A stretch of 64,000 nucleotides of DNA from Mucilaginibacter sp. cycad4. GTDB taxonomy: Bacteria > Bacteroidota > Bacteroidia > Sphingobacteriales > Sphingobacteriaceae. Location: the NCBI RefSeq assembly GCF_034263275.1, contig NZ_CP139559.1, positions 2,480,001-2,544,000 of the forward strand, in the 5' to 3' direction. How positions within the stretch are numbered: position 1 is the stretch's first letter; each line of letters starts with the position of its first letter. The notes below the pieces were generated by a model, which worked only from the letters and a program-made list of their open reading frames with translations, had not been told where the DNA came from and did no database searches. A program made the position numbers and the translations under genes. This document shows positions 40,416 through 51,300 of this stretch, in pieces.

Positions 40416-43400
40416 ATGAGATCAGAACCTCTACCCTGTAGTTTTGTAATTACACAGTCGGCAACACACCGCTATGATTACCGGAACAGTGCCATTTTTA
40501 AATATGGCACCATGCTGCTTTTGGCCCTATTGTTTTTAACGCAATATAGAGCACATGGGCAGACATTTGTACATCCTGGAGGGCTGCATAGCCAAAGTGA
40601 TCTTGACAGGATGAAAACTAAAGTGGCAGCGGGAGCACATCCGTGGATAGACAGTTGGAATTTGCTCATTGCAGATAGTCGGGCTCAAAATAATTATGCG
40701 GCTTCACCACAATCCAACATGGGGGTAAACCGGGTACGTGCGCAGCAGGATGCGAGTGCAGCCTATCTTTGTGCCCTACGATGGTATATTTCCGGAGATA
40801 CAACATATGCAGCTTGCGCTGTCCGAAACCTGAATGCATGGTCATCAAGGGTTAATCAAGTGCCCACCGGTGCTGATATTCCCGGGTTGATTGGTATTCC
40901 AATTTTTAACTTTGGTTTGGCTGCTGAAATATTGCGTATGTATCCGGGGTGGTCTAAACCGGATTTCGACCAGTTTAAAAGTATGATGACCACCTACCTT
41001 TATCCGGTTGTTAATGATTTTCTTACCAATCATCGTGGTACTTGCGACAGTCATTATGCTGCTAATTGGGATGCCTGTTCTATTGGAGCAGTTATGACCA
41101 TGGGGGTATTATGTGATGATACGGCAAAATTTAATCAAGGGGTAAATTATTTTAAATATGGTAATGGCAACGGCAGCATTAAGAATGCGGTTTATTATGT
41201 ACATCCTGGTAACTTGGGGCAATGGCAGGAAAGTGGAAGAGATCAAGGACATGCTTTGTTAGGAGTAGGTTTTTTGGCCTACGTAGCACAGGTAGCCTGG
41301 AATCAAGGTGTAGATTTATTCGGTTATGACAACAATAGACTTTTGGCCGGGGCTGAATATGTGGCTAAGACCAATTTATGGGAAGATGTCCCGTTCAAAC
41401 CGTATAATAATTGTGATAACAATAACCATTTCTATATAGCTGAAAATGGTCGCGGCGCGATTGGCAACAGGCCATTTTTTGAGTTACTATATAATCATTA
41501 TAACGTTTCCAATGGCTTGGATGCCCCGAGTGTCAAAGCGATGGCCCAACTTCTGCGGCCGGAAGGGGGCGACCAGGACCACTTAGGTTATGGGACGCTG
41601 ACATTTACACTTGATGCCACCACATCACCTTATCCTGCTTCTCCGGTTCCGCCAGTTCCTGCCAATGTCAAAGCAACGGCAGGAGTTTCAAGGATTACTT
41701 TGGATTGGAACACATCCAGCGGTAACACGGCGCAGGGCTATAATGTGCTCCGATCAACATCCAGCGGAGGACCTTACACATCTGTAGCATCCTGGACGGG
41801 TAATACTACTCCCCAATATATTGATGTAAACGTGGTGAATGGACAGACCTATTACTACGTTGTGCAAGCAGTTAACCAGGCAGGAACAAGCGCTAACTCC
41901 ACTGAAGTTAACGCAAAACCGGCCGCAGCCGGCTCCTTACCATCCGGATGGGCGATGAAAGACATAGGAACAGTCAGTACAGCCGGGACAGCTGGCTATG
42001 CGAATGTAAGTAACAATACTTACGTGTTGAGTGGTTCCGGTACAGGAATAGGCGGTACAGCAGACAGCTTTAGCTTCACTTATAGCAAGGCGAGTGGAGA
42101 TGTTACCATAATCTCAAGGCTGATCAGCATTGCAGGAACATTGGGTAAAACGGGGATTATGATCCGTGAATCCCTCGATCCGCAGGCAAAGGCATTTTTA
42201 ATGAAGTTAGGTGATACGGGATGGCGGATTGCGGGATGTGGTTCCAGATCAACCACGGGAGGAAATATGTCGTACACTGATGGAGATCAATTTACATGGA
42301 CACCGTTTTGGTTGAAAATCCAACGAGCCGGGAATGTTTTTACGGCTTCACAATCTTTAGATGGTACTACATGGTTTACAGTCGCGACCAGTACTATTGC
42401 CATGTCCGATACCTTTTATATTGGCATGGAAACCTGTTCAGGAAGCAGTACCGGGGCCGTGAACAATTCGGTTTTCGATAATGTTTCTATTATAGGAGGT
42501 GGCAATGCACCTATAGCTCCGGCCTCTCTGATCGCCAACGGTGTAGGTAGCACACAGATTAAGGTAACCTGGAATGCAACACCCGGAGCGGCGGCCTATA
42601 ACATAAAACGCTCTACTACAAGCGGAGGTCCTTATTTGAGCATTGCCACCGGAGTGACGGATACCACGTATTTGGACACCAAGTTATCCTGGTCCACAAA
42701 TTATTACTATGTTGTAACGGCCGCTAACGTTGCTGGGGAGAGTGCGAATACGGCAGAGGCCAATGCTATGACCCAGGCCCCAGGTATCCCTCCTGCACCA
42801 GCCGGAATAAGCGTAGTACCGGGAGATGGCAATGTTGTACTAACATGGAATTCCTCGACAGATGCAACCACTTATTCCGTTAAGCGTTCTGTTCAAACAA
42901 GCGGGCCTTATACAATTATCGGAAGTACAACAACCACGAATTATAAAGATTCCACCACTGTGAATGGAACTGTTTATTTTTATGTTGTATCAGCTACAAA
43001 TGTTACGGGGGAAAGTGTAAACTCCGCTGAAGTCAGCGCAAAACCGGCTGTAGGTCCTTTTAGTTACTATGCCTTTGACTCTACCAGCGGCACAACGGCT
43101 ATCGATTCCTGGAACAACCGAAATGGAACACTTAGTTCGGGAGCTACCTGGGTAACGGGTGCAATTAATAATGGTGTACGCCTTGATGGATCAGCTAATG
43201 GCTATGTAACCTTGCCGACCGGTATAGTTAGTACCTTGAATGATTTCACAATATCTACATGGCTTAAGCTTGATGCAACGGCTAATTGGGCGCGTTTGTT
43301 TGATTTTGGTTCGGGTACAACCTCGTATATGTACCTTAGCCCTAAAAACGGGAATAATGGTTTTCTGCGATATGCAATAAATACTGGTTCCGGTGAACAA

Positions 43401-46400
43401 CAATTAAATAGTTCTGCGGTTATCCCTACCGGAACGTGGGTGCATCTTGCTGTCACCCAATCAGGTAATACCAGTATTTTATATGTTAACGGAACTGAGG
43501 TCGGTCGAAATACAGGAATGACTTTGAAACCGGCAAGTTTGGGCAACAGTACTCAAAACTGGATCGGGCGTTCTCAATTCACATCAGATCCGAAATTAGC
43601 CGGTACCGTCGATGATTTTAGAATATACGCGCGTGCACTAACTGCAACAGAAATAACCGCATTAGTAAATGCACTTGCTCCCCCTGCACCTGCAAGCCTC
43701 ACAGCGTCCGGAAGTAACAAGGTGTCTTTAAATTGGGCCGCTTCGAATAGTGCTACAAGCTATAGTATTAAAAAATCAACGGTTAACGGAAGCGCCTATA
43801 CAACAATAGCTACCGGAATTACACAAACGAATTATGTAGATTCCCTGACAACATCCGGCGGACCCTATTATTACGTGGTAACGGCAACTAAAGGGTTATT
43901 TGAAAGCGCGCCATCTCCGCAGGCTTCAATTGTACTTACACCTGCCATTCCAAATAACGTAATTGCTACAAGTTGGAACGGACGGATAGATTTAAGTTGG
44001 AATCCGGCAAATGGAGCTACTAATTATAATATTAGTAGAGTAGACGACGACACCTACACGCCTATAGCTACTGTAAGTAGTTTAAACTATAGTGTGACTG
44101 GACTGGACAACGGGGAACCATTTTCTTATGTAATAACAGCTACAAATAATGCGGGAACCAGCGGTTATAGCGCTCCGGGCACGGCCACGCCGGTAAGCAC
44201 GCCAGTTGTTAATAACTGGCTGCATACAGACGTTGGAACAGTTGTGCAATCTGGAAATGCAGGTTATAGCGGAGGCATTTCAATATACGGTTCAGGAGCT
44301 GACATTTGGGGAAACGCGGATGCGTTTCATTATACCTATCAATCTTTATCGGGAGATGGTGCAATTGTAGCCCGGGTGGCAACAATACAAAATTACCTTT
44401 CTTCAACGGCAATTTCAGGCAACGCAAAAGCGGGAGTAATGATACGCGAATCTCTCGCAGCCAATTCAAAGCATGCAATGGTCGATGTCACCCCTACAGT
44501 TGGAATTGAGTTCTTGCGTCGTGCATCAACAAATGGAACATCTGCAAGTACAGGGGTAACCGGTACTTTTCCCAATTGGGTTAAATTGGTACGGAGCGGT
44601 AGCACTTTATCGGCATACAGTGCAATAGATGGCATTACCTGGCAACCTATTGGTTCACAGAGTATAAGTATGGCCTCTAATATTTACATAGGTCTTATAA
44701 CTTGCAGCCATAATTCGGCAGTGGTAAGTTTGTCAAAGTTTGATACCGTGAGTATCGCATCTTCCTTGCCTCAAATAACAAGTAAAAGAACGGCGAGCGG
44801 AGTATATAATACGGTTTTTGCTGATACGATAAAATCAACGAACGCCACCTATCATTATAGTGCAAGCGGTTTACCCACAGGCTTAAATATGAATGCGGGG
44901 AATGGGATCATTGCCGGATCTCCATCTGTATCTGGTTCATTTTCAGTAGTACTACGTGCATATAACGCATTGGGAACGACTACTGACACTTTGTTGATAA
45001 CAATTAGCAAAAAGAACCAAGATATTATATTCGCCTCTCTAATGGAGAAAAAAATTGGTGATCCCGATATTGACCCCGGAGCGACTTCAAGCTCCGGCCT
45101 GCCCGTTTCTTATAACAGTTCGGATTCTACCGTGGCGAGTATTATCAATGGAAAAATTCACATTAATGGTGCAGGCAGTGTCAATATTACAGCGTTGCAA
45201 CCAGGTAATAACAACTACAATCCGGCAATACCCGTAAATCAAAACCTCATTATTCAAAAGCTTGATCAAACGGTCTCTTTTGCTGAAATAGGAACAAAGG
45301 TAATCGGCGACCAGGCATTTGATCCGGGAGCCACAGCATCCTCTGGTTTGCCGGTAACTTATACCAGTTCGGATACCACTGTTGCCATTATCGTAAACGG
45401 GATGGTTAATATTAAAGCGGCTGGGATAACCCAGGTTGCCGCATCCCAGGCCGGCAACGGAACTTATAATAGCACATCGCTGACAAAAGTATTAACCGTG
45501 ATTAAAAAGACACAAACTATTGCATTTAGCGCTATAGGAAGCAAACGGCCTGGCGATGCTGATTTTGCGGTAACAGCCACGGCTTCGTCGGGCCTGCCTG
45601 TAAGTTTTGGCAGCAGCAACGGAAATGTGGCTACGGTATCAAACGGGCTTGTTCATATTAACGGGACCGGAACAACCATTATTACAGCAAGCCAGCCGGG
45701 CAATGCCATTTATAAAGATACCACGATTAGCCAAACGCTCACTGTTGTTCCGTATAACCTGCAGGTGCAGTATAAGGATGGCGATAACGGACAGCTTGTC
45801 AATACCATTGCCCGCCCGTTTGTGAAAATAGCAAATGCCGATTCGGTTGGAGTGGCTTACAGCGAATTAACGATGCGTTACTGGTTTACGGCAGAAAATT
45901 ATGCAGGTATCAATACCTGGATAGATTATGCCCAATTGGGTAACAGCAACGTGAAACTAAAGTATGTTCAGCTTGCCCAGCCACGCAGCGGCGCATTAGG
46001 TTATATCGAATATAGCTTTGCCGTTACAGGCAGCCTTGCAGCCAATGCAAGTACCGGCGAAATACAATCCAGGTTTGCCAACCAGGATTGGTCTAACCTG
46101 AACGAGGCAGACGATTATTCATATGAGAATAACACCAGCTATGCCGCCAATAACCACATTACCCTTTACCGGAACGGCATGCTGATATGGGGAACTGAGC
46201 CGGCCGTAACATCGGCCGTTACAAGCCTGAATGTTGCTTATCAGAATCAAAACCAGGCGGGCACGGGCAATACCATCAGCACTTACCTGGCCATCAACAA
46301 TACCGGGAACACACCGGTAGCCTTTGGCGACATCACCGCACGCTATTGGTTTACCGAAGAGGGTACGCAAAGCTTAAACTACTGGATAGATTATGCTAAA

Positions 46401-47030
46401 AAAGGTACCGGCAATATCAGCGGTAGCTTTGTAAAGGTGGATCCCGTACGTACCGGTGCCGATACTTATTTTGAAATCGCTGTGAACCCGGCAGCGGGCA
46501 TGCTTTATCCTTTAAGTACATCGGGCAATATTCAATATCGTATTGCGAAATCCGACTGGTCTAATTTTAACGAATCCGATGATTACTCTTATATGGCAAA
46601 AGATATCATGAAAGAGAATAATCATATTACAATTTATTACCAGGGACAACTCATATACGGTACAGAACCATCGGCATCTGGACTCATGTCGTTAAAAAGC
46701 GCCTCGCTTGCAACAGTCCCACAGAAGTCCGAAATAAGCAGCGAGGGAATTGTCGTACATCAGGGCCTTTCACCAAACGGAGATGGCATTAATGACGTGT
46801 TAATCATAGAAGGTTTAACGGCCTACCCGGAAAACAAGTTAGTTATCATGGACCGTAACGGGGCTAAAGTATATGAAACCCAAGGATATGATAACAGTTC
46901 AAAAGTATTTGACGGCCATTCCAGTTTAAATGGGAATATGCAACAGCCGGGCACTTATTTTTATTCGCTGGACTATAAAACAAGTGAAGGAAATAAACAT
47001 AAGACAGGTTTCATCATTATTAAATATTGA
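40416..47030 (+). CDS. Giant T9SS-secreted polysaccharide lyase-like enzyme
   Basis: This is a 2204-residue modular protein. Domains in order (approximate residues): signal peptide (to 49); alginate-lyase-like helical domain 50-405 (NWDACSIGAVMTMGV, GQWQESGRDQGHALLG, GYDNNRLLAGAEYVAKTNL); fibronectin III 410-503; DUF1349-like sandwich 507-693; two fibronectin III 697-875; LamG-like 878-1085; two fibronectin III 1088-1260; a second DUF1349-like domain 1264-1447; Ig-like 1450-1530; three repeats of about 82 residues 1532-1775 (each with SSGLPVSxxSS); two CBM3 modules 1778-2085; type B sorting domain 2110-2204 (LSPNGDGINDVL). CBM3 modules bind cellulose-like surfaces. The last domain directs T9SS export, with the PorP/SprF encoded next. 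Confidence 0.88.
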   Translation: MRSEPLPCSFVITQSATHRYDYRNSAIFKYGTMLLLALLFLTQYRAHGQTFVHPGGLHSQSDLDRMKTKVAAGAHPWIDSWNLLIADSRAQNNYAASPQSNMGVNRVRAQQDASAAYLCALRWYISGDTTYAACAVRNLNAWSSRVNQVPTGADIPGLIGIPIFNFGLAAEILRMYPGWSKPDFDQFKSMMTTYLYPVVNDFLTNHRGTCDSHYAANWDACSIGAVMTMGVLCDDTAKFNQGVNYFKYGNGNGSIKNAVYYVHPGNLGQWQESGRDQGHALLGVGFLAYVAQVAWNQGVDLFGYDNNRLLAGAEYVAKTNLWEDVPFKPYNNCDNNNHFYIAENGRGAIGNRPFFELLYNHYNVSNGLDAPSVKAMAQLLRPEGGDQDHLGYGTLTFTLDATTSPYPASPVPPVPANVKATAGVSRITLDWNTSSGNTAQGYNVLRSTSSGGPYTSVASWTGNTTPQYIDVNVVNGQTYYYVVQAVNQAGTSANSTEVNAKPAAAGSLPSGWAMKDIGTVSTAGTAGYANVSNNTYVLSGSGTGIGGTADSFSFTYSKASGDVTIISRLISIAGTLGKTGIMIRESLDPQAKAFLMKLGDTGWRIAGCGSRSTTGGNMSYTDGDQFTWTPFWLKIQRAGNVFTASQSLDGTTWFTVATSTIAMSDTFYIGMETCSGSSTGAVNNSVFDNVSIIGGGNAPIAPASLIANGVGSTQIKVTWNATPGAAAYNIKRSTTSGGPYLSIATGVTDTTYLDTKLSWSTNYYYVVTAANVAGESANTAEANAMTQAPGIPPAPAGISVVPGDGNVVLTWNSSTDATTYSVKRSVQTSGPYTIIGSTTTTNYKDSTTVNGTVYFYVVSATNVTGESVNSAEVSAKPAVGPFSYYAFDSTSGTTAIDSWNNRNGTLSSGATWVTGAINNGVRLDGSANGYVTLPTGIVSTLNDFTISTWLKLDATANWARLFDFGSGTTSYMYLSPKNGNNGFLRYAINTGSGEQQLNSSAVIPTGTWVHLAVTQSGNTSILYVNGTEVGRNTGMTLKPASLGNSTQNWIGRSQFTSDPKLAGTVDDFRIYARALTATEITALVNALAPPAPASLTASGSNKVSLNWAASNSATSYSIKKSTVNGSAYTTIATGITQTNYVDSLTTSGGPYYYVVTATKGLFESAPSPQASIVLTPAIPNNVIATSWNGRIDLSWNPANGATNYNISRVDDDTYTPIATVSSLNYSVTGLDNGEPFSYVITATNNAGTSGYSAPGTATPVSTPVVNNWLHTDVGTVVQSGNAGYSGGISIYGSGADIWGNADAFHYTYQSLSGDGAIVARVATIQNYLSSTAISGNAKAGVMIRESLAANSKHAMVDVTPTVGIEFLRRASTNGTSASTGVTGTFPNWVKLVRSGSTLSAYSAIDGITWQPIGSQSISMASNIYIGLITCSHNSAVVSLSKFDTVSIASSLPQITSKRTASGVYNTVFADTIKSTNATYHYSASGLPTGLNMNAGNGIIAGSPSVSGSFSVVLRAYNALGTTTDTLLITISKKNQDIIFASLMEKKIGDPDIDPGATSSSGLPVSYNSSDSTVASIINGKIHINGAGSVNITALQPGNNNYNPAIPVNQNLIIQKLDQTVSFAEIGTKVIGDQAFDPGATASSGLPVTYTSSDTTVAIIVNGMVNIKAAGITQVAASQAGNGTYNSTSLTKVLTVIKKTQTIAFSAIGSKRPGDADFAVTATASSGLPVSFGSSNGNVATVSNGLVHINGTGTTIITASQPGNAIYKDTTISQTLTVVPYNLQVQYKDGDNGQLVNTIARPFVKIANADSVGVAYSELTMRYWFTAENYAGINTWIDYAQLGNSNVKLKYVQLAQPRSGALGYIEYSFAVTGSLAANASTGEIQSRFANQDWSNLNEADDYSYENNTSYAANNHITLYRNGMLIWGTEPAVTSAVTSLNVAYQNQNQAGTGNTISTYLAINNTGNTPVAFGDITARYWFTEEGTQSLNYWIDYAKKGTGNISGSFVKVDPVRTGADTYFEIAVNPAAGMLYPLSTSGNIQYRIAKSDWSNFNESDDYSYMAKDIMKENNHITIYYQGQLIYGTEPSASGLMSLKSASLATVPQKSEISSEGIVVHQGLSPNGDGINDVLIIEGLTAYPENKLVIMDRNGAKVYETQGYDNSSKVFDGHSSLNGNMQQPGTYFYSLDYKTSEGNKHKTGFIIIKY

Positions 47031-47051
47031 TAACTGAGCATAACCGGGGAT

Positions 47052-47984
47052 ATGAAAAAAAATTATAATTGCAAGGAACCCCTGCTTGCTGTATTAAGCC
47101 TGTGCCTGTTACTTTTAGTAACAGGTCACAGTGCTTTTGCGCAGGAACAGGCATTCAGTTATACACAGTACATGAATAACCTGACACCGTTTAACCCGGC
47201 CTATTCCCTTTTGGATAAAACGGGATCAATTCATACGTTGGCTCGAAAGCAGTGGGTAGGTATAGACGGTGCGCCTGTAACGTACGTGATCAACGGGAAC
47301 GTACCCATCGAATCGATTGATGGCGCAGCAGGTCTGATTGTTTTTAACAACCAGTTAGCTATCGAACATCAAACCGAAATAAACGCCTATTTCGCGAAGG
47401 GGATACAATTAACTCCAGAAAGCTATTTAGGCGTGTCGATTAATGCAGGAATAAGAAATTATGTGGCCAACTATTCAGCATTGGATGCAAGCGACCCAAC
47501 TTTTAAAAGTGATGTAAGGGGAACGAAACCCAACATAGGATTTGGTGTGATGTATTATACTGATTGGTACTACCTTGGTATCGCAGCGCCAGAACTAACC
47601 ATAACCAGTTTGGGCACAGCTTCGATACAGAATGGCACTAATTTTAAAAGCCATTATTACCTTTCCGGGGCTTTACTTACTAATATCAATGAGGATATTA
47701 AATTCAAACCGGCAACATTAATATCATATGCAAAAGGGGTGCCGCTAACTGCGAATATATCAGGTACCTTTTACACGAAAGAAACACTTGGACTGGGCAT
47801 AAATTATCGTACAGACAATGTAATGGCAGGGATTATTAGCATCAATGTAAATTCATTTCATGTGGGCTATAGCTACCAGTTTGGAACATCTTCAGCCAAT
47901 TTGGGCGGTTTTAACAACGCTACTCACGAAATTTCTATCACTTTTCGTTTCGGCAAACACGCATCAGATTTTAAACTTTTGTAA
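47052..47984 (+). CDS. PorP/SprF-family type IX secretion protein
   Basis: This 310-residue outer-membrane beta-barrel protein has a signal peptide (VLSLCLLLLVTGHSAFAQ) and begins EQAFSYTQYMNNLTPFNPAYSLLDKTGSIHTLARKQWVGIDGAPVTY, the standard PorP/SprF opening. The C-terminus HEISITFRFGKHASDFKL is also typical. Members of this family act with one specific T9SS cargo that ends in a type B sorting domain, as SprF does for SprB. The cargo here is the 2204-residue enzyme encoded 21 bp upstream, so the two form an operon. Confidence 0.93.
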   Translation: MKKNYNCKEPLLAVLSLCLLLLVTGHSAFAQEQAFSYTQYMNNLTPFNPAYSLLDKTGSIHTLARKQWVGIDGAPVTYVINGNVPIESIDGAAGLIVFNNQLAIEHQTEINAYFAKGIQLTPESYLGVSINAGIRNYVANYSALDASDPTFKSDVRGTKPNIGFGVMYYTDWYYLGIAAPELTITSLGTASIQNGTNFKSHYYLSGALLTNINEDIKFKPATLISYAKGVPLTANISGTFYTKETLGLGINYRTDNVMAGIISINVNSFHVGYSYQFGTSSANLGGFNNATHEISITFRFGKHASDFKLL

Positions 47985-48387
47985 TCAGTCCTTCACGAAG
48001 ATTTCTTTTTTAATTAAAACTTCAAAATGATTATTCCCTTTGATTTACCATAAATTAAAGAGAATAATCATTTGCATGGATAAAGCTACAGGAGATAATT
48101 CATGTAGCTAATGAAAAGTGACAGACCCTTTAACTACGCTCAAACCTTTTCAAAAATATGTACTCTTTAAAACGTTTCCAGTCCCGTTAATCTTATAACA
48201 GCATCAAACTATCAATATTTCATCGAATTCCCCCCGTAATCTGGCCCCGAACACCCCTTTTTATTTTTTTTTAGCACTACGCATTAGTGATATTATTGGT
48301 CAATAATTATAAACAACAATTGGTATTGATACGCCTTGTATCAATCGCCTTAATCATTTATTAATCACCTTTTAATTTGAATCAGTT
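47985..48387. other. Intergenic region, 403 bp, upstream of susC 2
   Basis: No gene is seen. It holds C-rich element B (48228-48262), followed by a T-rich run, and should contain the promoter of the second susC/susD pair. Confidence 0.6.
48228..48262 (+). promoter_or_regulatory. C-rich element B, upstream of susC 2
   Basis: CCCCCC, GTAATCTGG, CCCC, GAACACCCC, TTT. It matches elements A and C apart from one extra base in the first spacer (ATCTG is shared exactly with C). It ends 126 bp before the susC ATG at 48388. Confidence 0.5.
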
Positions 48388-51300
48388 ATGATTAGAAAAT
48401 TTACTTTGTATTCAAAGTACACACTTGCTGCTTTAACATTTTTTCTCTCGCTTCTTTTTTGTCTGAATTCCATGGGACAAAGCCGGCAGGTAACAGGTAA
48501 GGTTATCGATGCCTTATCCAAAGAAACCATTATCGGAGCAAACATTAAAGCTAAGGGCATCAAAACGACAACAGTAACCGATGTAAATGGCAATTTCGCA
48601 ATTAGCGTACCTAACGGCTCGGTTTTGCAAATTAGTTATGTAGGCTACTCCATGGTTGAGGTTGTTGCCGATGCAGAAAAACCGATGATTATTTCTTTAT
48701 CGCCAGCTAAAACCGACCTTGATGAGGTTGTTGTAGTCGCTTATGGCACTCAGAAAAAAGTAACGGTTACAGGAGCTGTATCAACCGTAAATGCTAAAGT
48801 TTTTGAAGACCGCGGCGTAGTGTCCAACCCGCTTGCTGCCTTGCAGGGACAAGTACCTGGCGTTATTGTAACGAGATCTACCGCTGCGCCCGGACAGGAA
48901 GGTTGGAATCTCCAGATCAGGGGAGCCTCTTCTTTAAATCCTGCTGATCCATTAATCATAGTAGATGGTATCACTCAGGTTAATGGCAGTGGCTTAAACT
49001 CCATAAACCCTTCCGATATCGATAATATATCTTTTTTAAAGGATGCAGCCGCCGCAATTTATGGTTCGCGTGCGGCTGGCGGAGTAATTTTGATTACAAC
49101 CAAAAGAGCAAAAAACGGGAAACCGGTAATAGAATACAATAGCTCTTTCTCGTTAAAGAAAATGGGATTAAGGCCGCATTTCCTTATGGGAACCGAATAT
49201 GGTACCCTGATGTTACAAGCCATCTCCAACTCCTCAACCGGTGGTGTCGCGGACCCGACCTGGATTTGGACAAAATACGCGAACTCATGGATCAATCCGC
49301 CGGCCAGTGGATATATAGATAAAACTACGGCAGCTTATAAGGCAGGCGGAGAAACCATAGGTTTTACGGATGTGTATGACTACACATATTTTAATACAAA
49401 TCCCTACGATATATTATGGGGCGATGGGAAAGCAACATCCACTCAACAGGATGTCAGTTTTTCAGGGCGTACGGAAACACTCGGATATCGTGCATCTTTT
49501 GGGTATCTCAATGATGGCAGTTTGCTAAAATGGGGCGACAATTCCAATAAGCGGTATAATGCCAGATTAAACCTTGATTTTAAACCATCAGACCGTATAA
49601 ATATCCAAACCAATATTTCATTAGAAAAAAACAATGTAGTAGTTCCAACACGTTCAGATCAGATTAACGTTTCCTCACAACCGGGTTTTCCGGTTGCTAC
49701 CATCAATGGTAAACCCTACGCGTGGGGAACACAGCCAGCTCGTAATTGGTTACTTGAATTAGGGGGTGATAACAACACTTACGTTAACAGGGTTCTTGCG
49801 AATATAAAGGCTACATTAAAACTAACGCGCGATCTGAATTTTGTAGCCCTGGCTGGTTACAATTGGGCTAACACCGATAACCAGGTGCAGTACAAGTCGA
49901 TTCCTGAAATATTCAACTACACAGAAACTTACCAATATCAGGCCAATCCAACGCCGGCGCAATCTTATTACACAAAAGGAACAGTCAACGATGTTTATTA
50001 TAATACCAACGCCTATTTAGAGTACCATAAGACAGTGGCTAAATTGCATGACTTTGCCCTTGTTGGAGGAGGTAGTTATGAGCGAGATGAGTTTGATAAT
50101 TTTTCAACAACCACGTCCTACCTGGCAAGTAATGACGTGCCCGCACTTGGACTTTCTTTAGGGGATAATACTACTCACACCAATGGAGAGATTCGCAATC
50201 ACTATGCCCTCGCTTCGGGTTTTGGGCGTTTCAATTATGCCTATGATAACAAATATTTGCTGGAGTTGGTTGGTCGTTATGACGGGACTTCCAGATTTAG
50301 CGAAAACAACAGGTGGATCGGCTACGGTGGCGTGTCATTGGGCTGGCGTATGACCCAGGAAAAGTTCATGAAGAATATAACTTTCGTGAGTGAACTTAAG
50401 CCAAGATTCTCTTATGGCTCCACAGGAAATCCCGGATATACCAATGGGGCTAACGGCATTCCGGTCGGTATCGGTTTATATGATTACTTGCAATTGGTTG
50501 GAATTAATAATACCGGGGCTATTTTAGGCGGTTATACTTCACGTTCTGTAACTGCTGGTCCTTCTGGGACATTGGTAAGCCTTACAAGAACTTGGGAAAG
50601 GGTAAACTCGACCAATCTCGGGATAGACCTGGGCCTCTTCAACAGCAAGCTCACAGGCAGCTTTGAATATTACTGGAAACGAAACAACAACTTTCTGGTC
50701 AATCCTGTTTATCCCGTAATTATTGGAGCGTCTGCACCATCAGAGAACAATGGACGCCTAAAAGTTTGGGGATGGGAGGCAAGTTTAGGTTGGAAGGATA
50801 AGATTGGAAGCGTTGCTTATTATGTAAGCGGAACACTCACTAATAACAATAATGAGGTAATTAGCTATGGCGGCGCGAATATCGTCGCAAGCGGACAAAG
50901 AACAATTGAAGGCTATCCGATCAATTCCTTTTTTGGTCTAAAATATGATGGCCGGATACAAAACGTAGCAGAAGCAACGGACTATGCGAAGTATGTATCT
51001 GGTAATAGTATCGGTATGCCTGGCACAACACAAATTATCCCGGGAGACAACCGTTACAAGGATCTTAACGGGGACGGCACATTGACTAACGCAGGTGCTC
51101 ACCAATATTTATTAGGAAAAAAAGATGCAAACGGTAATCCGATCGCTGATGGTGACATCGAATATCTGGGAAGCCCTGATCCCAAATATGTATTTGGATT
51201 GAATCTTGGAGCCAGTTATAAAGGATTTGATTTTTCAGCGATATTTCAGGGTGTAGGCAAAAAATTGATCTACCGAAGAAGCGACTGGAGTGTACCCTTT

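Noticed and set aside
44209..44478. Antisense open frames within the 2204-residue enzyme, the susC genes and the regulator gene
   Set aside because: They lie wholly inside long, well-supported genes and have the composition of shadow frames.
45000..45760. Tandem 82-residue repeats in the giant enzyme considered as a DNA repeat array
   Set aside because: The similarity is at protein level (SSGLPVS blocks); the DNA has diverged too far for a recent tandem duplication.
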